From: DATGKK01 sp035294725
GTDB lineage: Bacteria > Actinomycetota > Acidimicrobiia > Acidimicrobiales > Bog-793
Direction: 5' to 3'
DNA length: 48,949 bases
Assembly: GCA_035294725.1 (NCBI GenBank)
Contig: DATGKK010000084.1
Location: 1 to 48,949 of the forward strand
In this document: positions 7,261 to 14,931 of the stretch, one piece after another
Layout of the letters: every line of letters begins with the position of its first letter
Numbering within the stretch: position 1 is the first letter of the stretch
Made by a program: the position numbers and the translations under genes
Notes under the pieces: model-generated
Database searches by the model: none
Told to the model about the DNA's origin: nothing
The model's input: the letters and a program-made list of their open reading frames with translations, nothing else

Positions 7261-8619
7261 GTGGACCGCCGCATCTTCGGCCTCGAGAACGAGTACGGCG
7301 TGACCTGCACCCTGAGGGGCCAGCGCCGGCTCAGCCCGGACGAGGTCGCCCGCTACCTGTTCCGGCGGGTCGTGAGCTGGGGCCGCTCTAGCAACGTGTT
7401 CCTCGAGAACGGCGCTCGTCTCTACCTCGACGTCGGGAGCCACCCCGAGTACGCCACCCCGGAGTGCGACTCGATCGAGGACCTCGTCGCGCACGACAAG
7501 GCCGGCGAGCGGATCCTCGAGAGCCTCGTCCACTCCGCCGAGGCGCGCCTTCGCGACGAGGGCATCCGCGGCGTCGTCTACCTGTTCAAGAACAACACGG
7601 ACTCCGCCGGCAACTCCTACGGCTGCCACGAGAACTACCTCACGAGCCGGCGCGACGACTTCTCGCACTACGCCCAGGTCCTCATCCCCTTTTTCGTCTC
7701 CCGGCAGATCTACGCGGGCGCCGGCAAGATCCTCCAGACCGCGCGGGGTGCGATGTTCTGCCTCTCCCAGCGGGCCGAGCACATCTGGGAGGGAGTCTCC
7801 TCGGCCACGACCCGGAGCCGGCCGATCATCAACACCCGGGACGAGCCGCACGCCGATGCCGAGCGCTTCCGGCGGCTGCACGTGATCGTGGGCGACTCGA
7901 ACATGAGCGAGTACGCCACGTTCCTCAAGGTCGGCGCGACGAGCATCCTCTTGCGGATGCTCGAGGAGCCGGGAGTGGTGCTGCGCGACCTCACGCTCGA
8001 GGACCCCATCCGGGCGATCCGGGAGATCAGCCACGACATCACCTGCCGCCGGCCCGTCCGCCTCGCGAACGGCCGGGAGGCGAGCGCCCTCGACATCCAA
8101 AAGGAGTACCTCGGCCGGGCGATCCGCTACGACGAGCAGCGCGGGCTGCCCCCGCTCGAGCATCGGGCGCTCGAGATGTGGCGCCACTGTGTGGAAGGGA
8201 TCGAGAAGGACCCCCTCGGCCTCGACCGAGAGTGCGACTGGGTCATGAAGCACCGGCTCGTCGAGGCGTTCCGGGAGCGCCACCAGTTGCCGCTCGGCCA
8301 TCCCCGGGTCGCCCTGCTCGACCTGCAGTACCACGACGTGGACCGGCACCGGGGCGTCTTCTACCTGCTCCAGGCGCGAGGCGAGGCAGAGCGGGTGACG
8401 AGCGACGAGGCCATCGAGCGGGCGATGGAGCACGCCCCGGAGACGACGCGGGCCCGGCTGCGGGGCGAGTTCATCCGGCGAGCCAAGGAGCGGCGCCGTG
8501 ACTTCACCGTCGACTGGGTGCACCTGAAGCTGAACGACCAGACCCAGCGGACCGTGCTGCTGAAGGACCCCTTCCGCTCCCATGACGAGCGGGTGGAGCG
8601 CCTCATCGACGCCATCTGA
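7261..8619 (+). CDS. pafA: Pup ligase PafA
   Basis: PafA uses ATP to phosphorylate the Pup C-terminal Glu and joins it to substrate lysines. The opening RRIFGLENEYGVTC carries the conserved catalytic-region Glu/Asn-Glu pair of the glutamine-synthetase-like fold. SPDEVARYLFRRVVSWGRSS and LYLDVGSHPEYATPECD are hallmark PafA segments, with FKNNTDSAGNSYGCHENY and NTRDEPHADAERFRRLH shared with Dop. The Dop-specific loop is absent. GTG 7261 gives 452 residues, the family length, and has a TACCGT -10 at 7 nt and no SD. The mycobacterial neighbours pafB and pafC are missing downstream; tatA follows directly. Confidence 0.96.
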   Translation: MDRRIFGLENEYGVTCTLRGQRRLSPDEVARYLFRRVVSWGRSSNVFLENGARLYLDVGSHPEYATPECDSIEDLVAHDKAGERILESLVHSAEARLRDEGIRGVVYLFKNNTDSAGNSYGCHENYLTSRRDDFSHYAQVLIPFFVSRQIYAGAGKILQTARGAMFCLSQRAEHIWEGVSSATTRSRPIINTRDEPHADAERFRRLHVIVGDSNMSEYATFLKVGATSILLRMLEEPGVVLRDLTLEDPIRAIREISHDITCRRPVRLANGREASALDIQKEYLGRAIRYDEQRGLPPLEHRALEMWRHCVEGIEKDPLGLDRECDWVMKHRLVEAFRERHQLPLGHPRVALLDLQYHDVDRHRGVFYLLQARGEAERVTSDEAIERAMEHAPETTRARLRGEFIRRAKERRRDFTVDWVHLKLNDQTQRTVLLKDPFRSHDERVERLIDAI

Positions 8620-8678
8620 GCCTGGCGCTTCGCGGCGCGCTCGGCGTCTCGCGTTCTCGGCTCGGCGTAGCCCCTCGG

Positions 8679-8684
8679 TAGACT
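8679..8684 (+). promoter_or_regulatory. -10 element TAGACT, leaderless tatA promoter
   Basis: TAGACT lies 6 nt before the tatA GTG and no SD is present, giving a predicted transcription start at the start codon. Confidence 0.5.
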
Positions 8685-8690
8685 GGCTGC

Positions 8691-9284
8691 GTGGGCGGCC
8701 TCGATCCCGCCAAGTTGCTGGTCATCCTGGTCTTGGCACTTGTCGTCCTCGGCCCCGAGCGGCTGCCAAAGGCTGCCCGGCAGGTCGGGGCGCTGTGGCG
8801 CGACTTCACCCTGTGGCGGGAGCGGCTCGAGCAGGAGGTGCGAAGCGCCGTGCCCGACCTCGACCTCCCGCCACTCCCAGTGGTGCCCTCGCGGGGCATC
8901 ACGGGCTACCTGACCGGGCTCATGTCGGAGGGGCCGCGCCCCGCCGGCGGTGCGATCGAGGGCGGGCTCGCACCCTCCGAGGACCTCGAGCCGCCCGAGG
9001 GTGCCGGCGAGCTTCCCGGCCCCTCGATCGCCGAGGTCGCCGGGCGCCGAGGCCGCGACGTCGCCTGGACGGCCACTGCCGGCGACCGCTCGCCCGCCGG
9101 CGCGGGCGCCGAGGCCGTGGCGCTCACGGCTCCGGGCGGGATCCCGGCGTCGTGGGGTGGCCCCGGGGCTGAAGCGCCCGGTTACGCGAGCGGGTCGTTC
9201 CTCTCCGCGGTGCCGGCGGCGCCTCCGGGTGGCCCGCTCGGCGCACAGGTCGTGATCGACCTCGACGAGCCGAGCTGGAACTGA
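8691..9284 (+). CDS. tatA: Sec-independent translocase TatA/TatB family protein
   Basis: This is a small-component protein of the twin-arginine export system. It has one N-terminal membrane helix (LLVILVLALVVL), the hinge motif GPERLPKAARQVG and an amphipathic helix (ALWRDFTLWRERLEQEV), then a long Pro/Gly/Ala-rich disordered tail of about 130 residues. The GPERLP hinge and the long tail look more like TatB than a minimal TatA, so the tatA symbol is by position (pafA-tatA-tatC-helY in mycobacteria). GTG 8691 is the start. tatC follows 17 nt downstream. No second Tat small subunit is seen in the window. Confidence 0.85.
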   Translation: MGGLDPAKLLVILVLALVVLGPERLPKAARQVGALWRDFTLWRERLEQEVRSAVPDLDLPPLPVVPSRGITGYLTGLMSEGPRPAGGAIEGGLAPSEDLEPPEGAGELPGPSIAEVAGRRGRDVAWTATAGDRSPAGAGAEAVALTAPGGIPASWGGPGAEAPGYASGSFLSAVPAAPPGGPLGAQVVIDLDEPSWN

Positions 9285-9301
9285 GCCGGGGCTAGGTCAC
9301 G

Positions 9302-10081
9302 GTGGCCAGGACGATCGCGCGGCCACGTCCGGGACGGGCGCGACCCGACCCGGACGCGATGACGCTGTTCGAGCACCTTTCGGAGCTGCGGCGGCGCCTC
9401 ATCGTGTGCATCGTCGTCTTCATCGTCGCCGGCACCGCCACGTACTTCGCCTACGGCCCGATCCTCGCCGGCCTCCGCCAGCCCTACTGCCAGGCGCTCG
9501 TGCAGCTCCACCAGATCCGGCACCTCTCGGGCTGCCGCCTGTACATCACCCAGCCGCTCCAGGGCTTCACGACCCGCCTCAACGTGTCGGCCTACGGCGG
9601 CATCGTGCTCGGGCTCCCGGTGATCCTCTACGAGCTCTGGCGCTTTGTCACACCCGGCCTCAAGGCCAACGAGCGCCGGTACGCGCTGCCCTTTGTCGTG
9701 ATGAGCGTGGTCCTGTTCGCAGCGGGAGGCCTCGTCGCCTTCGTCATCTATTCGAGGGCGCTGAACTTCCTCATCGGCGCCTCCGGCGCCCACGTGCAGA
9801 CGATCTTCACGCCGAACAGCTACCTCTCGCTGCTCGGCGCCCTCGTCCTCATCTTCGGGACGGCCTTCGAGTTCCCCGTCCTGCTCGTCGCGCTCGAGCT
9901 CGCCGGTGCCATCACCTCCGCCGGCCTGCGCTCGTTCCGGCGGTGGGCGGTCCTGCTCATCGTGATCTTCTCCGCCGTCATCACCCCGAGCTCGGACCCG
10001 TTCTCCATGCTCGCCCTCGCCATCCCGCTCCTGGTGTTCTACGAGGGCTCGATCGTCATCGGCCGCCTCCTCGGCAAGTGA
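9302..10081 (+). CDS. tatC: Sec-independent translocase TatC
   Basis: This is the polytopic receptor for twin-arginine signal peptides. It has the cytosolic N-terminal motif FEHLSELRRRL, whose Glu is essential in characterised TatCs, and a first periplasmic loop with two Cys (PYCQ..SGCRL). LYELWRFVTPGLKANERRYA is another TatC signature. Six membrane segments can be drawn, ending in ITPSSDPFSMLALAIPLLVFYE. The 259-residue length is normal. GTG 9302 is the start; a basic 18-residue extension precedes the conserved MTLFEHL. The stop overlaps the helicase GTG by 4 nt (GTGA). Confidence 0.95.
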   Translation: MARTIARPRPGRARPDPDAMTLFEHLSELRRRLIVCIVVFIVAGTATYFAYGPILAGLRQPYCQALVQLHQIRHLSGCRLYITQPLQGFTTRLNVSAYGGIVLGLPVILYELWRFVTPGLKANERRYALPFVVMSVVLFAAGGLVAFVIYSRALNFLIGASGAHVQTIFTPNSYLSLLGALVLIFGTAFEFPVLLVALELAGAITSAGLRSFRRWAVLLIVIFSAVITPSSDPFSMLALAIPLLVFYEGSIVIGRLLGK

Positions 10082-12261
10082 GCCCGGGCGAGCCGGACCC
10101 GCTGCGAGCTGCCTTCGAGCGGTCCTACCCCTACCCGCTCGACGCCTTCCAGCTCGCCGCCATGGACGCCCTCGACGAGGGACGCTCGGTGCTCGTGACG
10201 GCGCCCACCGGTGCCGGGAAGACGGTGGTGGCCGAGTACGCCGTGCACCGGGCGCTTGGCGAGCGGGCCCGGGCCTTCTACACGACGCCGCTGAAGGCGC
10301 TCTCCAACCAGAAGTTCGGCGACCTCGTCCGGCGGCACGGCGCCGGTCAGGTCGGCCTCCTCACGGGCGACAACTCGATCAACGCCCAGGCGCCGGTGGT
10401 CGTCATGACGACCGAGGTGCTGCGGAACATGATCCACTCCGAGCGCGCCTCGCTCTCCCGGCTCGGCTACGTCGTGCTCGACGAGGTGCACTTCCTCGAG
10501 AACCCCTACCGGGGCGGAGTCTGGGAGGAGGTCATCCTCGGGGCCCCCTCGAAGGTCCGCCTCGTGGCGCTCTCGGCGACGGTGGCCAACGCGGACGACC
10601 TCGCCGCCTGGATCGGGGCGGTGCGCGGCGACACGGCGATCGTGAGGGAGACGGCCCGGCCGGTCGCCCTCCACGACCTGTTCGCGATCGGGGACCGCTC
10701 GGCCGAGAGGGTCCACCTCCTGCCGGTCTTCGTGGAGGGCCGGCCGAACCCGAAGGCGATCGAGCTCGACGAGTTGATGCCCCGCCACGGCCGGGGCGGC
10801 CGGCGGCCGGCACGACCCCCGGGGCCGGCGCGAGCGCGCGTGCGGGCCTACCGCCCGCGAAGAGCCGAGACGATCGAGCGGCTCCGGGAGACGGACCTGC
10901 TCCCCGCCATCTACTTCATCTTCTCGAGGGCCGGCTGCGACGAGGCGGTCCGGCACTGCCTCGACGAGGGCCTCAGGCTCACGACGCCGGCGGAGCGGCG
11001 CCGGATCCGCGAGATCGCCGACGGTCACGTCGACGCGCTGAGCGACGACGACCTCGCCGTGCTCGGCTACCCCCGCTTCCTGGCCGCTCTCGAGGCCGGC
11101 CTCGCACCGCACCATGCAGGGATGGTCCCGCCCTTCCGGGAGGCGGTGGAGCACTGCTTCTCCGAGGCGCTCGTGAAAGCGGTGTTCGCGACCGAGACCC
11201 TCGCCCTCGGCATCAACATGCCGGCGAGATCGGTCGTGATCGAGGACCTGACGAAGTTCTCCGGCGCCGGCCACGCCGAGCTGACACCGGGGGAGTACGC
11301 CCAGCTCACCGGGAGGGCGGGCCGCCGGGGGATCGACGAGGTCGGCTACGCCGTCGTGCTCGCCTCGCCCTTTTACGACTTCGGCGACGTCGCCAGGCTG
11401 GCCGGTGCCCCGGGCAGGGCGCTCACCTCCTCGTTCCGGCCGACCTACAACCTCGCCGTCAGCCTCGTGCGGCGCTTCGATCGGAGCGAGGCGTACCACG
11501 TCGTCACCTCGTCGTTCGCACAGTGGCTCTCCGAGGAGGACCTCGCGGGGCAGCTCACGAACGTGCTCGAGCTGCTCGAGGAGCGGGGCTACCTGCGGGG
11601 CTGGTCGGTGACGCCGGCCGGGGAGATGCTGGCCGGCATCTACCACGAGGCGGACCTCCTCATCGCCGAGAGCCTGCGCGCGGGAGTGCTCGACGGTCTC
11701 GAGCCGGCCTCGCTCGCGGCGGTCGTCTCCGGCTACTGCTTCGAGGCCCGCCGCGAGCGCGAGGGCGACCCTGAGCTGCCCTCCGGCCCGGCCGGCGAGC
11801 GGCTGGCCGCGGCGGCGGCCCTCTCGGCGAAGCTCTCCGCCGACGAGGCAGCGCGCGGCCTCCCGCCGACGAGGGGGGTCGACCCCGCCTTCGCCCCCCT
11901 TGCGCGCGGCTGGGCCGAGGGCAAGGAGCTGCGCCGGGTGCTGAGCGGCTCCCCGTCGCCGGCCGGCCGGGCCGGACGGAGGAGGGCGGCGCCGGCCCGG
12001 CCGGTCATGTCGGGGGGCGACTTCGTCCGGAACACCAAGCAGGTCATCGACCTGCTCCGCCAGCTCGCCCAGGTGGCTTCGGCCCCGGCCACGAGGGCGG
12101 CGGCGGACGCGGCGGCCCGCCGCCTTCTCCGCGGGGTCGTCGCCGCCTCCTCGGAGGTGAGCATCGGGGCTGCGCCGGCGAGGGCGGAGGTCGAGGGTGA
12201 CGGGGCGGGCCCCGGAGGGCCGCCGGCCAGCATCCACGACTCCCGCCAGCCCGGCACCTAA
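10078..12261 (+). CDS. helY: DEAD/DEAH-box Ski2-like helicase (HelY family, short)
   Basis: This is an ATP-dependent RNA helicase of the Ski2/Mtr4 superfamily. Walker A APTGAGKT is at residues 42-49, motif Ia is TTPLKALSNQKF, the Walker B box is DEVH at 135-138, SATVAN is motif III, and QLTGRAGRRG is motif VI. The C-terminal part, containing GDFVRNTKQVIDLLRQLA, matches the DSHCT-type helical domain. At 727 residues it is well below the roughly 900 of mycobacterial HelY; the insert and part of the C-terminal region are reduced, and a Pro/Arg-rich linker (about 240-265) sits between the RecA lobes. The GTG start overlaps the tatC stop. The position after tatC is the same as in mycobacteria. Confidence 0.9.
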   Translation: MSPGEPDPLRAAFERSYPYPLDAFQLAAMDALDEGRSVLVTAPTGAGKTVVAEYAVHRALGERARAFYTTPLKALSNQKFGDLVRRHGAGQVGLLTGDNSINAQAPVVVMTTEVLRNMIHSERASLSRLGYVVLDEVHFLENPYRGGVWEEVILGAPSKVRLVALSATVANADDLAAWIGAVRGDTAIVRETARPVALHDLFAIGDRSAERVHLLPVFVEGRPNPKAIELDELMPRHGRGGRRPARPPGPARARVRAYRPRRAETIERLRETDLLPAIYFIFSRAGCDEAVRHCLDEGLRLTTPAERRRIREIADGHVDALSDDDLAVLGYPRFLAALEAGLAPHHAGMVPPFREAVEHCFSEALVKAVFATETLALGINMPARSVVIEDLTKFSGAGHAELTPGEYAQLTGRAGRRGIDEVGYAVVLASPFYDFGDVARLAGAPGRALTSSFRPTYNLAVSLVRRFDRSEAYHVVTSSFAQWLSEEDLAGQLTNVLELLEERGYLRGWSVTPAGEMLAGIYHEADLLIAESLRAGVLDGLEPASLAAVVSGYCFEARREREGDPELPSGPAGERLAAAAALSAKLSADEAARGLPPTRGVDPAFAPLARGWAEGKELRRVLSGSPSPAGRAGRRRAAPARPVMSGGDFVRNTKQVIDLLRQLAQVASAPATRAAADAAARRLLRGVVAASSEVSIGAAPARAEVEGDGAGPGGPPASIHDSRQPGT

Positions 12262-12273
12262 TCTCACCGGGGC

Positions 12274-13992
12274 ATGTCGCAGGCCCGTCCCGAGCAGTTC
12301 ACCAAGGAGGAGCGCGAGCTCCTCTCGAGGTACTTCACGAACCTCGACGGGCCGGTGTTCGCCCTCGTCAACCTGCCCGAGGTCGTAAAGGGCGCCCTGT
12401 TCGCGCGGTACTCCCGGTCGGGAAAGGGCCTGAGGCGGCTGTTCCTCGACGAGTTCGTGGACGATCTCGACGTCTCGGGCGACACGAGCCTCGACGCCAC
12501 GGTCGGGCTGCGCCGGGCCGAGGAGCTCTACGAGCGGGTCTTCAACGAGTACGGGGACGACTCCGTGGCCCAGCTCGGCGGGGTCCACCTCGCCTGCGAG
12601 CAGGCCTCCAACCTCCTCACCAAGGTCCTCGAGCGGGGACGCCTCATGTCCTACCTCGAGCAGTCGACCCGCTACATCCCCTACGACACGCGGCTCTCGA
12701 GCGGCCACTACCGCTACGTGCGGGATCCCGACATCCTCGACTCGCCGCTCGGGGCCCGGTACGTCGGCGAGATGGACCGGATGTTCGACACCTACGGCGA
12801 GCTGCTCCCGCCGGTGCAGGAGCTCGTTGCCAGGCGCTCGCCTCGCGCTGAGGGCGTCTCGGCGCTCGCCCACCGCCAGGCGGTGCGCGCGGCGAGCCTC
12901 GACGCCCTGCGGGGGCTGCTCCCGGCCGGCTCGCTCTCGAACGTCGGCATCTACGGCAGCGGGCAGGGCTACGAGCAGCTCCTGCTGCGGATGCGGGCCC
13001 ACCCCCTCCCCGAGGCGCGCAGCTACGCCGAGCTCATGCTCGAGGAGCTGCGCAAGGTGATCCCGAGCTTCCTCACGCGCCTCGACCGCCCCGAGCGCGG
13101 CGGGGCGTGGGTGGACTACCTGCAGCGGACCGACGAGGCGAGCGCCCGGGTCGTCGAGTCGCTCTGGCCCCGCCGGGCTCCCGAGCCCGGTCCCTCGGTG
13201 CGGCTCATCTCCTTCGACGCCGACGGGGAGGACCGCGTGCTCGCAGCCATCTGCTTCGAGCACAGCAACCGCCCCGAGGCCGAGCTGCGCTCCCGGGTGG
13301 CAGCCCTCGGCCAGGCCGATCGGGACCGGCTCTTCGAGGCCTACGTGGGCGAGAGGGCGAACCGCCGCCACCGCCCCGGGCGCGCCTTCGAGGCGACCTC
13401 GTACCGCTTCGAGGTCGTCTGCGACTACGGCGCCTTCCGGGACCTCCAGCGGCACCGGCTGCTCACCGTCGAGTGGCAGCCCCTCGGGACGGACCTCGGC
13501 TACGAGGTGCCCGAGCTCATCGAGGAGGCGGGGCTGTCCGACCGCTTCGTGGAGCAGCTCGAGCGCTCGAAGGCGCTGCACGACTCCCTCGCGGCGTACT
13601 TCCCGGAGCAGTGCCGCTATGCCGTCGCCCTCGCCTACCGGATCAGGTTCTCCATGGAGATGAACGCGAGGGAGGCGATGCACCTGCTCGAGCTCCGCTC
13701 GAGCCCGCAGGGCCATCCCGTGTACCGCCGGATCGCAGCGGAGATGCACCGCCTCGTCGAACAGGAGGCCGGCCACCGCTCGATCGCCCGTGCGATGTCG
13801 TTCGTCGACCGGAGCGGGCTCTCCCCCGAGCTCGGCCGGCTCGACGCGCTCCAACGGGCCGAGGAGCGGGCGGCCAAGACCGGCGCGAAGAGAGCCGGGG
13901 CTCGCCGCGAGGCGTCCACGGCGTCACAGAGCGGGCCGCCCGCCGGCCCGAGACGCCTGCGGGCGATCGACCCCCGCAGCCGAGGAGGCTGA
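12274..13992 (+). CDS. Tandem (double-domain) ThyX-like protein
   Basis: This 572-residue protein looks like two fused copies of the FAD-dependent thymidylate synthase (ThyX) fold. In the N-terminal half, GDDSVAQLGGVHLACEQ and then RGRLMSYLEQSTRYIPYD (from about residue 122) follow the ThyX pattern, with RGR in place of the RHR of the RHRx7S motif. In the C-terminal half, DYGAFRDLQRHRLLTVEWQPLG (about 385-405) restores RHR but has Pro where the motif Ser is expected. Classical ThyX is about 250 residues and tetrameric, with sites built between subunits, so the halves may make one complementary site. A basic Ser/Gly/Arg tail ends the protein. ATG 12274 has TAATCT (12259-12264) 9 nt upstream. 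Activity is not established. Confidence 0.75.
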   Translation: MSQARPEQFTKEERELLSRYFTNLDGPVFALVNLPEVVKGALFARYSRSGKGLRRLFLDEFVDDLDVSGDTSLDATVGLRRAEELYERVFNEYGDDSVAQLGGVHLACEQASNLLTKVLERGRLMSYLEQSTRYIPYDTRLSSGHYRYVRDPDILDSPLGARYVGEMDRMFDTYGELLPPVQELVARRSPRAEGVSALAHRQAVRAASLDALRGLLPAGSLSNVGIYGSGQGYEQLLLRMRAHPLPEARSYAELMLEELRKVIPSFLTRLDRPERGGAWVDYLQRTDEASARVVESLWPRRAPEPGPSVRLISFDADGEDRVLAAICFEHSNRPEAELRSRVAALGQADRDRLFEAYVGERANRRHRPGRAFEATSYRFEVVCDYGAFRDLQRHRLLTVEWQPLGTDLGYEVPELIEEAGLSDRFVEQLERSKALHDSLAAYFPEQCRYAVALAYRIRFSMEMNAREAMHLLELRSSPQGHPVYRRIAAEMHRLVEQEAGHRSIARAMSFVDRSGLSPELGRLDALQRAEERAAKTGAKRAGARREASTASQSGPPAGPRRLRAIDPRSRGG

Positions 13993-14080
13993 CCCGGGCC
14001 CGCCGAGGCGTCCCCCGGCCGGCGCGAACGCTCGCCGGAGCGCACTGCGGTGCCGCCGACCAGGTCTGTTCTTCACCCTC

Positions 14081-14109
14081 TTGACGGGGGTGCCCGCCGT
14101 CGTCATAAC
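14081..14109 (+). promoter_or_regulatory. Sigma-70-type promoter TTGACG-17-CATAAC
   Basis: TTGACG at 14081-14086 and CATAAC at 14104-14109 are separated by 17 nt. It is the most consensus-like bipartite promoter I see in this window. The predicted start is about 14115-14117, some 320 nt upstream of the next start codon. Confidence 0.6.
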
Positions 14110-14114
14110 TATGG

Positions 14115-14340
14115 GGTCCCCTCAAACCGAGGGTGCCTCCGCAGGGTTCCGGGAGAGGCGCCTACCGTCGTCCGGGGGGAGCGCGAGTGGTGGGACCCAG
14201 GGGGGTCGAGTAGAGAACGCCCGAGCCTCCGCAGGCCGGAGGCATCGCCCGGGCAGGCGACGGGGTGGCCCCAAAGGCGCCTCCTGGGTCCTCCCACCGC
14301 CCCTTCGCGACGAGGGCGCGGCCACCTGCGGGCCCTCGCC
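14115..14340 (+). ncRNA. Candidate structured RNA or long 5' leader of the DUF4193 gene
   Basis: The 441-nt gap after the ThyX-like gene has no convincing ORF but has strong folding potential. A long-range helix pairs 14189-14194 with 14293-14298 and 14195-14201 with 14283-14289, interrupted only by a 3-nt bulge. Between its arms are hairpins at 14225-14243 (GCCTCC/GGAGGC) and 14245-14260 (TCGCC/GGCGA). Upstream, 14121-14137 can form a CCCTC/GAGGG hairpin. A final hairpin pairs CGAGGGC (14311-14317) with GCCCTCG (14332-14338); no T-tract follows. I could not match conserved cores of RNase P RNA, tmRNA, SRP RNA or known riboswitches. It may be an independent small RNA (6S/Ms1-like role is speculation) or a regulatory leader. 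Ends are approximate. Confidence 0.35.
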
Positions 14341-14433
14341 GGGAACACGCGTCCTTGCCACGGTGTTGCCGTATAGTCATCGCGCTCTCGTGGCGAACGG
14401 GGCGACGAGCCGGCAGAGGACCAAAGGGAGAGC

Positions 14434-14931
14434 ATGGCCAAGGAGACCGACCAGGACGTCGCAGAGGACGAGCTCGGCGACGACGAGCTCGAGGAGGACG
14501 CAGGGCTCGAGGACCTGGGCGAGGAGGAGCTGCTCGACGACGAGGTTCTCGACGACGACGAGGTCCTCGACGACGACGACGAGGTCCTCGACGACGCTCT
14601 CGACGAGGAGGAGCCGGCCGCTGCCGGCGGCCGCGCTCGGGAGCGGCTGGCCGAGGGCGACGAGCAGGCGGCCGACGAGGAGGACGAGGAGGAGCTCGAC
14701 GACGATGACGTCGAAGCGAGCCTCGACGTCATCTTGAAAGAGCGGCTCGTCGTCGAGGAGGACGAGCCGGAGGACGAGGAGGAGCCGACCGACGCCGAGG
14801 ACCGGACCGACGGGACGCTGCGCGTGCTGCCGAAGCAGCCCGGGGAGTTCGTCTGCCGCTCCTGCTTCCTCGTGAAGAACGAGGCCCAGCTCGCCGATCC
14901 GGCTCGCATGCTCTGTCGCGACTGCGTGTGA
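14434..14931 (+). CDS. DUF4193-type acidic protein with C-terminal zinc-finger-like Cys motif
   Basis: Of 165 residues, the first 125 are extremely acidic, with internal repeats of the type DDEVLDD, and are surely disordered. The C-terminus GEFVCRSCFLVKNEAQLADP..MLCRDCV carries two CxxC pairs that form a probable zinc-binding site. This tail matches the DUF4193 family, conserved in actinobacteria including mycobacteria, which is of unknown function. The start is ATG 14434 with an AAAGGGAG Shine-Dalgarno. The gene lies downstream of a strong promoter and a long structured leader. The next gene overlaps its stop by 4 nt (GTGA). Confidence 0.85.
   Translation: MAKETDQDVAEDELGDDELEEDAGLEDLGEEELLDDEVLDDDEVLDDDDEVLDDALDEEEPAAAGGRARERLAEGDEQAADEEDEEELDDDDVEASLDVILKERLVVEEDEPEDEEEPTDAEDRTDGTLRVLPKQPGEFVCRSCFLVKNEAQLADPARMLCRDCV

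Noticed and set aside
10039..13854. A 1271-codon open frame on the minus strand
   Set aside because: It is opposite the tatC, helicase and ThyX-like genes and is the mirror frame kept open by high GC third positions. It has low-complexity Arg/Gly/Leu composition and no motifs.
14115..14340. RNase P RNA, tmRNA or SRP RNA as identity of the structured region
   Set aside because: I looked for the conserved GAGGAAAGTCC-type core, the tmRNA 5' GGGGCTGA end and the SRP GGAAGcAGC loop; none is present.
14372..14377. TATAGT as a second -10 near the DUF4193 gene
   Set aside because: The only -35-like element (TTGCCA 14355-14360) is 11 nt away, too close, so it was not annotated as a promoter, though a weak start cannot be excluded.
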